Assembly: GCF_000224145.3 (NCBI RefSeq)
Contig: NC_020177.2
Span: 2,553,483-2,617,482 of the forward strand
Direction of reading: 5' to 3'
Origin: Ciona intestinalis
Taxonomy: Eukaryota; Chordata; Ascidiacea; Phlebobranchia; Cionidae
Length of the DNA: 64,000 bases
Shown here: piece by piece, positions 1 to 10,960 of the stretch
Layout: every line of letters starts with the position of its first letter
Position numbering within the stretch: position 1 is the first letter of the stretch
Made by a program: the position numbers and the translations under genes
Notes under the pieces: generated by a model
What the model saw: the letters and a program-made list of their open reading frames with translations, nothing else
Told to the model about the DNA's origin: nothing
Databases searched by the model: none

Positions 1-514
1 TTAGCTCAGTAATGTCACTGTCCTGAAATCCAAACTTTTCAAACAGGGTTGTTTTATCCAAGCTGACATCACTTGAGTTAGGAACCACTTCTGTTATAAA
101 TTTTAGAAGGGGTTTTGAAATTTTATTCATTTTGCTACCAATATTTGACTGTGCATCATTTGAATAAAGCGACCGAATGTGTTCAATATAATCCACAGTA
201 AACATAATGCAATACTGGTCTGTACCAAGACTTGTTTTGAAAAGTTTAATATCACTGCTTTCACGCAAACTATTAATGCCTTGGTCAACAGTTGTCCGAC
301 TATCCATTACACTATAAAGTTGATGTTTCATTGCAATCTTGGGCAGATCAGAGCTTCCATTTTGAGTTTGGTAGAGGTTACAAAGATAAGAAATTCCTGC
401 ACGAAGCCCACCTTCTGTGACGTCTTTTGGAACAATTGAAGAAGAATTTTTATCCCAAGGAACATAAGCACTATTCTTAACCAGCCTACTGTAAGGTTTG
501 TACCTTTTGCTCAT
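1..514 (-). CDS. STK19: STK19 homologue, N-terminal part (runs off window)
   Basis: Reading from the ATG at 514-512 down to base 1 gives 171 uninterrupted codons with no stop before the window edge. From about residue 60 the protein aligns with vertebrate STK19 from memory: KHQLYSVMDSRTTVDQGINS against human RSQVYSLVPDRTVADRQLKE, then MFTVDYIE, and FGFQDSDITEL against FGFRDSEITHL. STK19 is now regarded as a winged-helix DNA-binding protein linked to transcription-coupled repair; the old kinase label is doubtful. The human N-terminal extension is missing, and the start lies in a short basic segment (MSKRYKPYSRL). No intron is needed in the visible part. The C-terminal winged helices lie outside the window. 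Identity is inferred from motif order, without a database search. Confidence 0.85.
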   Translation of the reverse strand, partial: MSKRYKPYSRLVKNSAYVPWDKNSSSIVPKDVTEGGLRAGISYLCNLYQTQNGSSDLPKIAMKHQLYSVMDSRTTVDQGINSLRESSDIKLFKTSLGTDQYCIMFTVDYIEHIRSLYSNDAQSNIGSKMNKISKPLLKFITEVVPNSSDVSLDKTTLFEKFGFQDSDITEL

Positions 515-652
515 GTTTAACAACTACTATATATTGTTTAATCTAAAGCAAAAAATAACATAACCTATTAATCTCTTCGGTCCGCTTCGGATACAGTAGC
601 AAAAATCAGGTTAATTAATACAACGAAGGGAATTTGCAACAAAATACTTAGT

Positions 653-716
653 TTGTGCGGAAAATTGCTGCCCTATAACAAGCTCTTGTGCGGAAAATTG
701 CTGCCCTATAACAAGC
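653..716. repeat. Tandem duplication of a 31-bp unit
   Basis: Two nearly perfect adjacent copies of a unit containing gcggaaaattgctgcccta lie just upstream of the STK19 start. Nothing else suggests a function. Confidence 0.8.
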
Positions 717-939
717 ACTAGTTTTATAGTTTTCGGATCACAGCACGGTTGAATATTTGTATCTATAAAATACGTGAGAAGTAGGTCTCAAAGTTGACAC
801 GTATCTGCTGCAGCTGCACATTCAACTGTTCTAGCACCACGGGAAGCCAAACAAGCTGTTTTGTTACTTCGTACTGATGTGAAATAATTACACTACAGGA
901 CTACAAAACGGGAAAGTCCCAAGAAGTGGTGATTTTTGT

Positions 940-1335
940 TCTGAATTGACCAAATTTTCTAAGGGATTCCTTGCAGATCGCGCGAAAGCACATAATAATC
1001 ACATATGTATTTTCATTAAATAGTAAAAGACTGACTTCGTTTCTCACTGAAATGTTGTTTGTAATAATTGCTTAGAACTGTTTGTATTAATTTAAGTGCT
1101 TCTTCTCAACTGTCTAGAGGTCATAGGTTTTAACAGAAATAGCTTTCCCGCTGTTTTTTTTTAAAATAAATGTCTAGAGAAGTTAGAAGTACTTTCTGAA
1201 AAGGTTATAACAGATCGACAGGCAATTTGTATTTTATATCACTTTTGTAACAGTACTATACTATTTTGACAGTAATTAGCGCGTCTGCCATTCTTATAGG
1301 CTTAACGCCCGCCACTGCTACCATTATGGGTGTAA
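940..1335 (+). repeat. Dispersed repeat, copy A (about 390 bp)
   Basis: This stretch matches 5195-5570 in the same orientation over its whole length. Shared blocks include cttagaactgtttgtattaa, ctcaactgtctagaggtcat and ggttataacagatcgacagg. Both copies end in a degenerate tRNA box A-like segment (gattagcgcgyctgcc), which suggests an old SINE-associated element. The two copies flank the sulfotransferase gene. The family is not recognised. Confidence 0.75.
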
Positions 1336-2316
1336 ATTTATAGTTAGATTGTTTTATATTCACCATTTTAATATTAAATTATGTTATCATAATTTATTAA
1401 ATAATGTATTGCATGTTTTGCTATAAGTAATTGTTGCATCTCCATTTTTCCCAATCTTGTCTATAGTTGGTCGGAGAACAATATCACGTGGGTATTCCCA
1501 ATCCCAATCTTTGTGAAGTCAGTTATTTTATTTCTCCACTGCCATGGAGAGAGGTTGTTAGGGGGTTTATTGGAGTAGGGGGAATCTATTGTTTGGTAAT
1601 TAAATATTTTTATTTGGTTGCTTTTTGTTTGTGAATGTATAAACATTAAAATATAGACTTTAGTATGTTTTAATTATCAATCGAACATAGCTACAAACCA
1701 CATTATGCTGCCAGCAGATGTAATTTTCAATATGAATGACCAACATTTTTTGAAAAAAAATATACGGCAGATACCAGGGAGACATATCATATGAACTTTT
1801 TAGTGAAAAAAAGATAAAATTAACTGATGCGAAAAAAAGGGCGCTGCATATAATGAAGCCTTGTTCAATTGGAAAATTGAAACATTACAAAGTCTATAAT
1901 TTATAATAGTTTTATATGTTTGGTGGTACATTTTGACGTTTAAGCATATCCATCTAGATACAAGTTCTGTTTCTTTCGATTGTATGCCCTTTAAGTGTAA
2001 GTTTAGTGTTGGCTAAGTCTTAAGTGCTTTTGTTTGGTTCTGTTAACCAAATGAACCGCCTAATAAATCCTAATCTTGCCCTAAAAACGGTTTGCCTTCC
2101 TCTTGTATGGGATTGTTTGGGTTAGACCATTAATATTACCACTTTAATGCTTTAAATTCGGTTAGTTTGTGCCCAGACTTAATTAGGAGATTGTGAAAAC
2201 CAGACACAAATGTGGGTATTAAAAAGTATACATTTAGGGTATGTAATTTTTGAAAAATATGTTGATTTTCAAATTAGATAATTACATCTGTGCTCTTAGT
2301 AAGTTCAGTTTAATTA
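1336..2316. other. Intergenic stretch with nothing recognisable
   Basis: AT-rich sequence between the dispersed repeat and the 3' side of the sulfotransferase gene. Short open frames have no coding character. A short CA run lies near 2370. Confidence 0.5.
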
Positions 2317-2322
2317 TTTATT
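2317..2322 (-). terminator. Candidate poly(A) signal of the sulfotransferase gene
   Basis: AATAAA on the minus strand, about 315 bases past the sulfotransferase stop codon. The distance is long but plausible. Confidence 0.35.
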
Positions 2323-2636
2323 GACAGAAAAGTCAGCCCTTGCCAATATTGGTTTGTTTTTTCTTGATACACACACACAGGGCGTACAGTTTTACAAACT
2401 ATCAATTATACTGAAACACATACCAAACAAGTTTAAGGCCACTTAGATAAAATCCTGCAGCACAATTGGACTGAGACATGACAGAAAAAGGACAGATAAA
2501 AAGAGTTGGGAACAATCTGCCGTGACGTATTTCTGACATCACACAGCACATAAAAACTCACTTCATTAGAAATTGAATTAGGGGACATAAACAAACTACT
2601 ACAGAGAAAATTAAGATGTAACAATATCTCTTTGGC

Positions 2637-4178
2637 TTACAAAAGATCTGGATATTTTTCCCAGATCTTATCGAACCCTGGATAGTCCTTTCCAACTGTT
2701 TTCATCTTTTCGTCAATTTCTCGACTCTGTTCCTCCGACAACGTATTTCTCCAATCACCTACCACCCCCTTCCTCATAAATTTTAGGTCCTTGGGAGCAA
2801 TAGTGATGCACTGAAGACGAAGAGAGATTGTTAACTGCATGTTGTCGACTTTACTATTTTTGGCTGTTAAGGTTTAAGCACATATTTTATAGAACTCACA
2901 TATTTCAATGGATTAGACTTCATTGCTTTGAAAGAAGAGTTCTTAATGACGTTTTCTAAAACCCCTTCACGCTTGATTGAATCTGACCATTTCGGTCCCA
3001 AGAAGTCGGCTAGCTTTTCAATTTCCCTGACATACAAGACTTTAGGTAATTTAAAAACTCTAGAGCATAAATTAACACGCTTTGACATAAGACTTTGCCC
3101 ATTTAGAATGGAAAGAATTGAGACTACATAACCTCAATTTCTACCTGTCATGTGTTAGGCATATTAGGCTTTGCATTTTGCCTGCTGGGGAAAACGCTAA
3201 TAAATGCTTACTCTTTATGACAGAAAATCACGCAGATTTTAACAGTTCTATAGAAAATAATATGGAGTAAACTAATTGGTCATAACCAACGTACATTTTG
3301 GGATCATTTTTCATGTCTTCGTAAAGCATGAAATGAACATCTTTCTCCCTCAAGCTTTTCTCGTGCCATCTTGGCACCATCACGAAGTAATCACCCCAAT
3401 CAACTCTGCCCTGCATGAAAATCTTAAAGTAATCGTCGAACTTCCCACCTTCATACTTGTACAAATTATGAAAGTCATGCGTGGCGTGGAAAAATGAAAC
3501 AACGCAATCTTTCGGGTTACGTGCTGTGAAAATATAAACCAACGTCAATGTAAAGGTTAAACTACAAGGTAAATGAAAAACACAAGAATTAGTAAAAAAC
3601 GGCGTAAACGTTGAGAGGGGCTGTATAGGCTGAACGAAAGTTAAAACCACCAATGTAAAACACTTTTACACAGCTTTTCGTTCAGCCACTTTTTCACAAT
3701 CTGAACGAAAGTTAAAAATCACCAATGTAAAACACTTTTACACATTTTCAGTTAACATGATATTTTAAATGAATATTATACAGTTTTCCATAACCTCACC
3801 TACGAAAATGCATTTGACTCCTTCTTTGTGCTTAATCATTCGGTCGTCCAAGTGAGTTTTAATAACCCTGGGAGGTTTAAACTCTTGCACCTTGTCCCCG
3901 CCAACTAATTCTATAAAGGGGTAGTGGAAATTGAGGTTATCGTCGCTACCGATCATTTTGCCTCCATGCTCGATGAGGTACAGTATATTTAGCATCCATG
4001 TTGTGCCACACTTGGGATAGGTGACCACAAAAATGTCGGACGAATCAGGCTCGTAGGCCAGAGCAGAGTCGAATATCTCTTGCGTGCAACCAGGGATCAA
4101 GGGATAGCCCTCGGGAAATAGCGGGTGCTCGAGGTAGCTATAGACTGGTTTCGGTTTTTCTGAGATGCTAGCAGACAT
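2637..4178 (-). CDS. Cytosolic sulfotransferase (SULT family), four exons
   Basis: Exons in transcript order are 4178-3800, 3523-3295, 3026-2900 and 2810-2637. They join in frame to 909 bases (302 residues), the usual length of a cytosolic sulfotransferase. The family moves sulfate from PAPS to hydroxyl or amine groups of small molecules. The 5'-phosphosulfate loop is YPKCGTTW (residues 54-61, with Cys where many members have Ser). KTH at 107-109 carries the likely catalytic His109. ARNPKD begins the 3'-phosphate site after the first splice, and FMRKGVVGDW near 256-265 is the PAPS-binding signature. No signal peptide or membrane segment is seen, which fits a cytosolic enzyme. All introns are GT-AG. 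The gene lies between two direct copies of a dispersed repeat. The substrate cannot be told from the sequence. Confidence 0.93.
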
Positions 4179-4190
4179 ATTGTTTAACCA

Positions 4191-4569
4191 TTTACTCCTT
4201 CTACGTTATAACTAGGTTATTATGGTTTGTTAATTGGAAACTCCACGAAATAACTAGTTTAATCGTTCGCACGCGCAACCTACAAAATTTCATCAGCTTT
4301 GCTATGACTAAGCGAGCATTCAAAATCAGCACCTTACTATTTCGCATATTTTAGGTGTCCAAAATTACTGTTTCCATTTTACATATTTTTTGAAATATTT
4401 CACAACAGTAATCGTCTTTGACTCGCGGTTTATAAAGTCGTGTTAATACTGTCAAATAGTTCTGTAACATTTCTTTTTGATTTTCTCTAAAAAGGAGTTT
4501 TTAAATTGAAATTCAATGTACTACCCATTTGATCATATTACTGAGACCTCGTCAATAAAGTATTCGTAT
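4191..4569. other. Sulfotransferase upstream region
   Basis: About 380 bases between the sulfotransferase ATG and the foldback element. No clear core promoter motif or gene was recognised. Confidence 0.4.
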
Positions 4570-5182
4570 ACCTCGGCAGTTTACGTTGCATCAAGTAGAA
4601 TCCTGGAAATGTAAATGGTAGTAAGTCATCCTTTCGTTATTCAGTAACTTTAGTGAACTGCTTCCTCAGCTGGTTTAGCTTGTGCGGCGTGACCGCAAGC
4701 AATCATTAGTCGACCAAAACTTTAAGGCTAAACTAAAGTATACAAGGCGGGCTAAAAAACAAAAAAGGCACGTTTAGGCCTAAGTAGCAGCTCTATTAGC
4801 TTACTAACCCGATTTAAAGTAATTGCGTGATTTCGTGAGATTCTAATAAAAAAGTAGAGTGGGGGGAAGACGGGACGCACACATTGCCCAATATTTTCAA
4901 AATAAAAATATATGACAGTTTTGGGCAACGTTACGTCAGTAAACGGCGATTGTGTCTTCCACACAGAGCGTGAATCGCTCATACAAATGCATGGTCGGCG
5001 TGTGTTTATTTAGAGCTTGTAAACGAACAGAGCCAGAAAACACGTATAGCGGTTGTTAAACCTAAACCACAAGTTAAACCAGCTGAGGGAGCAGTTTAAC
5101 TAAAGGTACTGAATAACGAAATGGTGACTTACTGCCATTCACATTTCTAGGATTCTATTTTATGCAACGTAAATTGCCAAGA
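4570..5182. mobile_element. Foldback DNA element with about 115-bp inverted ends
   Basis: The left arm at roughly 4572-4690 is the reverse complement, with mismatches, of the right arm at 5065-5180. The outermost bases are ggcagtttacgttgcat on the left and atgcaacgtaaattgcc on the right; inner shared words include ttcgttattcagta and cagctggttta. The interior of about 375 bp holds no transposase-like frame. A fragment resembling the local MITE end (gtggggggaagacgggac) lies near 4860. No clear target-site duplication was found, so the superfamily is unassigned. A non-autonomous, foldback-type DNA transposon is the best reading. Confidence 0.7.
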
Positions 5183-5194
5183 TGTGCAAATACC

Positions 5195-5570
5195 CTATTT
5201 GACCAAATTTCTAAAACGATTCCTTCCAAATTGGGAGAAAACACATTTTAATCACATGTCTTTCATAAAATAGTAAATAACTAAGTAGGTTTCTCACTAA
5301 AAATGTTGTTTGTAATTAGTTGCTTAGAACTGTTTGTATTAATTTAACTGCTCCTTCTCAACTGTCTAGAGGTCATTGCTTTTAATAGAAATAGTTGTTC
5401 CCGCTATTTTTTTAAAATGTATGTTCAGAAAAGCACTCTTTGAGAAAAGGTTATAACAGATCGACAGGCAGTCTGTAGTTTATATTACCTTTAGCACAGG
5501 GCTATGCTATTTTGTTTGTGATAATGTGACTGGCACAGTGATTAGCGCGCCTGCCATTTATAGGTTGTTT
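5195..5570 (+). repeat. Dispersed repeat, copy B
   Basis: Second copy of the element at 940-1335, same orientation. It starts directly after the foldback element and ends just short of the kynureninase stop codon. Confidence 0.75.
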
Positions 5571-5580
5571 TAATCTGTAG

Positions 5581-8500
5581 TTAAAGTACGATTTTCTTGG
5601 TGAAATCTTGTAGAACTTCTTGCAGAATGTTCACAAACCAATATACATCAATGAACCTTGTGTATAGAGGTACTGGTCCAACCCTGATTGCATTTGGTTT
5701 GCGAACATCACATATAACATGTCGCTTCATTAACTTACTATACACCTGTGACAAGAAACCTAATTAGATAATCACAGTGATGAGTTGTAGGGGGAACTTG
5801 CGAACTTCTATACATACACATGCTACTAGAAACCTAGTATTTCAATACATGCAATCAAACTCAGATTTGTTGAAGGAATGAATGTAACTTGCTTTATCCT
5901 CGCAAGCCAGCTTACGAGTTACCATTTGTGTTACTTTTTGGGTGATTGTTTTTTGGGATTTTTTCTTTTTTTTATGTATGGCTGTCGGCTGATAGTTTGG
6001 ACAACCCATTGGTGACCACTAGGTTGGAGCAATTGCCGTTAAGTGTCTTGTCCAAGCCTTGAGCCCATTGTTATGGCTTGTAATATTTAGTGTAGCATCT
6101 TGTAATATTTAGTGTAGCAGTTCTTACTTCTGAAGCTGTATACTTGAGCTTCAGTGTCAACTGGCAACCTCTTTGTTCAGGATCCTTAGGTGTTATGATC
6201 TCAATGTACTTGCTCACTTTGGATAGAAGCAAATGTTCAAGATATCTGTGGTTAAAAGTTTTAGTTAGTCCACTACTTTTTGTTCCTGTTGACTTTTAAT
6301 TTACTGTAATGGAGTAAAATTATTATTTTTTATTAATATTTATACTAAAATCACTAAATCAGTCAAAAAATCCTACCCAGTTAGTAAGATGCTCTTTTCT
6401 CTTATCTCTCTCATATTTGTTTTGTCAAAAATAGCCAAAGAAGCTCGTAACACACAAAGTCCAAGAGAATTAGGGTATGATATTCTGTAGCCGTTGATTC
6501 CAGGAGATAAATCTAGTTCATTTGTCATGTCCAACCTGGTAGATGCGTTGTGACCCCACCAACCTGGTAACATAGTTAAATTTGTTTGTTGAAATTCTTT
6601 TGTGTTTCTTGTGGGTGGTATACTTTTGTAGAATTGTATGTATGATAATTTAAGGAAATACTACTAGTCTACTACACAATAAAACCCAATCAGCCATACT
6701 ACATCTCTGAAACTAGAATTTTTGTATTTTGCCTGGTTAATTTTAAAAATGTGTACATATTTTTTTTTTGTAAATTCATGTGAATAATGAGACTTATGAG
6801 ATTATTTTGTTTTAAGTAACTTACCAATAAATTTTGGTCTCTCATTGTTCTCATGTTTTCGATGCATGAATGCACTTCCAACAGCACCCACACCACTGTT
6901 GATATATTTGTAATTGCACCAACAAGCAAAATCAACTTCCCAGTCATGTAACTTCAACTCCACATTGCCAACAGCATGGGCAAGATCATAACCAACCTGT
7001 ATAAATGGAATCATTTAATTTGATTTTATATGCATTTCAATAAATTAATACCATTATTATCAATTTGTTAACCTGTTGTAATGGCATAAACAGTTTTGAA
7101 ATTTTTGTTAAGGCTATTTCGATATCGTAACTGATGGTGGTCCTTAGGTATCTTAATATTTGAATACAAAATTTTGTATTTATTAATATTTTATTAAAAC
7201 ATGATTTAACTAAGAACTACCATGTTATAATGATTGCTTTTTCAGAGTAATCACATTAACTTACCATGCAGCCTTTTGCTTGGGCAGCTTTGGTTATAAC
7301 TTCCATATCAAACAGTTGGCCAGTGTAGTATTGAATTCCAGGCAAAAGTACAAGTGCAATGCTGTCACCTTGTTTTTCAATAACATCTAATATATCAGCT
7401 GTTCTCAAAATGTCTTCATTCTGTTTAAAAGTTATTAACCCAAAAATATGTTTATTACTAAATAACCTTTAAATTTAGTTTTACCCTATTATAAGCCTTT
7501 AATTTTGTTTTATAAATTTTATTACTATATTTGTTTAATTACTACTGATTGGTACCCTTAGATTTGCTTTCCTGAGTGGAAAATTTGTTTAAACTTATTG
7601 CTTTTGATGTCATGTTTATTTCATTTTTGGTTGTGTCAACATGAAACACATACAGTAAGCTTGTACAGCCCATGGTTACAGACAAATAACAAAATCAATA
7701 TTAATTCGGCCCATTCTAATCATGATCATGATTAGCAGTGCTGTTTACAATGTATAAATCTGTATATTCTCTCACTTCTCTTGGCTGCAGTTGAATTATG
7801 CTGTCTTCTGGTTTGAATCCACGTTGCTCTATTTGAGACTGCACGATGTAATAATCGGATGGGAAGGCTTGCTTCTCAATCAAAATTTTGTGTCTTGTTT
7901 GAGTTGGTGTGTAAAATGAAACCATTAGTAGGTGAAGGTTGACACTAAGGGTGTTCATTATGGATACCTGGAACAAAACACTTTTAGTCATTACAAAAAG
8001 GGATTCCATTTTGCTTTTGGGTCCAATTCAGAAGAAATGCTTTTTGTGTGCTGTTCCCCTATCTTGGTTTCAGAACATTATATTATAAGTGAAATATCGC
8101 TGGTGTAATATCTACATTAAAATGTAGTAGCGTGAGGGAAGATGGGACACCTTTCAGTCTATTTTTCCGTTTTATTTGGTAGTAAACGACGAACGTTTAT
8201 GATATTTAAATATATTTGGGGTCAAAAGTGTGCCATCCTACCCCATACTGCTATATACGGAAATACTACTAACTTCGTCGGGAAATGCGCCGACCAACTT
8301 CGCCATTGACACGGACAATCGCTCGTCTTCTTTTGGGAATATTTTACCAGGCTCTGATCTACAGAGCGATCCCTTCTTTGCCCATCCGTCTAAATCCTAC
8401 CAACAAAAAAGTGTTAATTAATAAGTGTATATGCCTATTTCACCCCGCAAAGACAGTCGTTTAAGGGTGTTAACATACAATAAGTGTAGGCCTATGTGCA

Positions 8501-9413
8501 TATTTCACCCCGCAAAGACAGTCGTTTAAGGGTGTTAACATACACCTCGTGCTTGCAATTATTATTTATCACATATTAACTGCTATTGTATGAACCAATG
8601 TAACTTGTTGATAACGTCAATAGCACACCTTTATGATATGTTGTTTCGACGTTTTTGGTTGCACACCGAGAGAATGACCGTTGAGGTAAATGATGTTGTG
8701 CGCTTCAGAAACTGTAAAGTTAACACGTATTTAAATAACACCAACACTAATTTTATCTTTACACTAACGGAAGTAATATTAACGAGACATATGACAACTA
8801 GGATATAACAAAGAAAAGTCAAAACACGATGTACTTAAATGGTTAAACGTCCATCTTTATCTGGACATTTTATATATTTACTAGGGTGAGGGAAGGTGGG
8901 ACACCTTTACACTCTATTTTCTTGTCTTGTTCTGTTTAGTAGTAAACACAGAAGAATGAAAGAAATATAAACCGTACTCTCCCGACTTCCATAGACCGCT
9001 GTTCATTGTTTAAGACACGATTAGGATAATTCGATATTTTATGTGCTGAATGTGTCCCATCTCCCCCCCCCACCCCACCCTTCTAAATACAATGCTTCCT
9101 GAAATAAAACTGTAAACAATACTCTATGGGAGTCTATGCGAAATTCGCGCTTAGTGTTTAATGCTATGTAGTATAATGTTCTTGTCTAAAACGCGCACAA
9201 TTATCCTACTACAATGCATACAAGTTTAATACTGCTCGAATTAAACATATTACCTTCGTCGTTCATCATACTTGGCAAGATAAAATCGTCTCTTAAAAAA
9301 GCTATATTATCCTTTTCATCCAGAAATTTTGCGAATTCTTCATCTGTTGTTTGCACTCCGTGTTGCTGAGCCAACTCGGTTAGAACTTCGTTTGGATTTC
9401 TGCTGCTGTTCAT
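5581..9413 (-). CDS. KYNU: Kynureninase, copy 1 (nine exons, complete)
   Basis: Exons: 9413-9254, 8711-8629, 8396-8274, 7967-7776, 7420-7265, 6996-6825, 6563-6377, 6245-6128 and 5745-5581. They total 1356 bases (451 residues; human 465). Kynureninase is a PLP enzyme that cleaves kynurenine and 3-hydroxykynurenine to (hydroxy)anthranilate and alanine in tryptophan breakdown. Landmarks are [10 protein letters not shown] in the 83-base second exon, [34 protein letters not shown] (Asp near 242 faces the PLP ring nitrogen) and CNYKYINSG, whose lysine near 268 should form the PLP Schiff base. Further matches are [22 protein letters not shown] and IRVGPVPLY. All introns are GT-AG and the phases agree. 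It is the upstream half of a tandem pair and appears intact. The identity is firm; substrate preference is not visible. Confidence 0.95.
5872..6085 (-). mobile_element. SINE fragment in the last intron of kynureninase copy 1
   Basis: Lies within the last intron (5746-6127), in the same orientation as the host gene. Body and tail are present and the tRNA-like head is lost. Confidence 0.75.
8125..8256. mobile_element. Short MITE, about 130 bp
   Basis: Ends are tagtagcgtgagggaagatg on the left and tacccc...actgctatata on the right, with about 65 bp of the usual interior missing. It sits in intron 3 of kynureninase copy 1, beside the donor at 8273. Confidence 0.65.
8440..8552. repeat. Tandem duplication, unit about 60 bp
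   Basis: Two adjacent copies contain caccccgcaaagacagtcg followed by tttaagggtgttaacatac. They lie in intron 2 of kynureninase copy 1. Confidence 0.85.
8880..9085 (-). mobile_element. MITE, about 205 bp
   Basis: In intron 1 of kynureninase copy 1. The right end carries a C run (ctccccccccc) longer than in other copies. Confidence 0.75.
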
Positions 9414-9439
9414 GATCGTGTAGTTAATTTAACGCACCC

Positions 9440-10275
9440 TCACGATATAGTTGTCTAGGGTATAGGCTACTGGTGCAAACGGAAACGTATGTTCAAAACT
9501 ATCTTTACAGTCAGGATACAAGCATACCGACGTAGATGTAACAATAGCAACCTTTCATTACGTTCTGCTATAAGAATACAACGGAATTTATGATTGTTTA
9601 GTTTTCACTAAACGAGAAGTTAACCTACATGATAATTGGAACTGAAATAATTTTGTTTAAATTAATGTGCTGCTAATTATTTCTAACTGAGCTGATTTTA
9701 CAAGATATGTCTATACTCTATGCCATACATTTGAACCATCTTCTAGACATCGTAAAAATAAGATTATTGCTACGTTCTTTCAATTGCAGGTCGCATTTAA
9801 CCTTTAAGTAACATAAATCGCTCTAGGGCAAATATTTTAAATGAAGACACTTTAGGTGCCATTTTAGAAATATATTAGCGTGGGGGAAAATGGGACACCT
9901 TTAGCACTTATAATGTTCAAATATCCTGATCGTGTTTTAAACAATCAACAACGGCCTGTGGGAGTCGTGAGAAAACGGTTTTTTTATTCTTTGAATGTTC
10001 TTTATTTACTACCTAATAGGACGAGAAAATAGAATGCAAAAATGGCCAATCTTTCCCCACCCTACTATATATGTACTAACGACTAACGCAATGCTGTTCG
10101 ATTTAACCCTTTAGGCAACTTGTGTTATTACGTTACCTGCAAGTTTCCTATGAAAGACGATTTGTCGTTACAAGAAAGTTCGTGCCAAAATGGTGTTAAA
10201 GTTGCCGATGTTGATACGTTTATTTTGCAAAGTTCTTTTGTAGCTTCGTTCAACGATTTTTTACATCATAGTTAA
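9440..10275. repeat. Upstream part of the duplicated kynureninase unit, copy 1
   Basis: Near-identical to 14306-15111. Both start around actggtgcaaacggaaacg and run to the common end acatcatagttaa, after which the sequences diverge. It includes the first gene's promoter region and a MITE present in both copies. Confidence 0.9.
9874..10070 (+). mobile_element. MITE shared by both duplicated units (copy 1)
   Basis: About 460 bp upstream of the copy 1 ATG. The same element sits at the same place at 14705-14907. Confidence 0.85.
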
Positions 10276-10957
10276 ACGTCAGTATAGAGTTGAATTGAAG
10301 TCGTACGTTTGTATGCAAAGTTATCTATAGATAATACATGTATCCATAGATAATACATGTACATGTATTATCTATGAGTTATCGTCAGACAAATGACGTT
10401 TTGACAGGATGAACGTCGAACAGCTGCGATCACGCGCAGAGTGTGTAGCTTGGAAAGTAAACAGCAGTAACGTATCTGTGCATGAAACTCAATCGAACGT
10501 ACAAGGCAAAGCTTTGGCATTTAATTATTGTATTGTAACTATAGGGCGTTTAACGTTTGGCTTCATCTTAAACTAATCTTCTGGTATCTTTTATTGTGGC
10601 TGCTTAAGCGTCCCATAGTGAATGAGGGGTTCTCTTGCATGTGCCTCTTTACGATCTGAGAGTCTAAGCTTGACCTCATATGAAAGAGTTTAAGACCCAT
10701 TTACTCTTGTGTAGAAGGAGATTGTCCATTTATATGAATCTAATTTATTAACAAAAGTGCAGATACTGCATTGAAGTGTAAGTTGCGTTTAATTATAAAC
10801 TACATACAAGTAAAAATTCCATGTTTTTAGGGGGGTATACAGAAAGTATACTTGATTCTGCATACCACCTTTAGTCTTATAAGCAGAAAAGTTATAAAGT
10901 TGGTTGTAGAAAACTGTTTATACAACACTCAATTAAGGATGGTCAAAGTGTGTAATT
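10276..10957. other. Spacer between the kynureninase units
   Basis: Single-copy sequence separating the duplicated units. It holds a 32-bp palindrome at 10345-10376 and, at 10744-10749, an AATAAA on the minus strand that could serve copy 2. No gene was seen. Confidence 0.5.
10345..10376. repeat. Perfect 32-bp palindrome
   Basis: The left arm catagataatacatgt is followed at once by its exact reverse complement. A further partial copy of the arm lies at 10325-10343. It could extrude as a cruciform or mark a small deletion or insertion event. Confidence 0.9.
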
Positions 10958-10960
10958 AGT

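Noticed and set aside
8397-9253. Kynureninase copy 1 at first seemed to lack the exon with the GNSLG-type motif
   Set aside because: A careful minus-strand read found it at 8711-8629 ([10 protein letters not shown]), with correct splice sites and the required 3n+2 length. The gene is intact.
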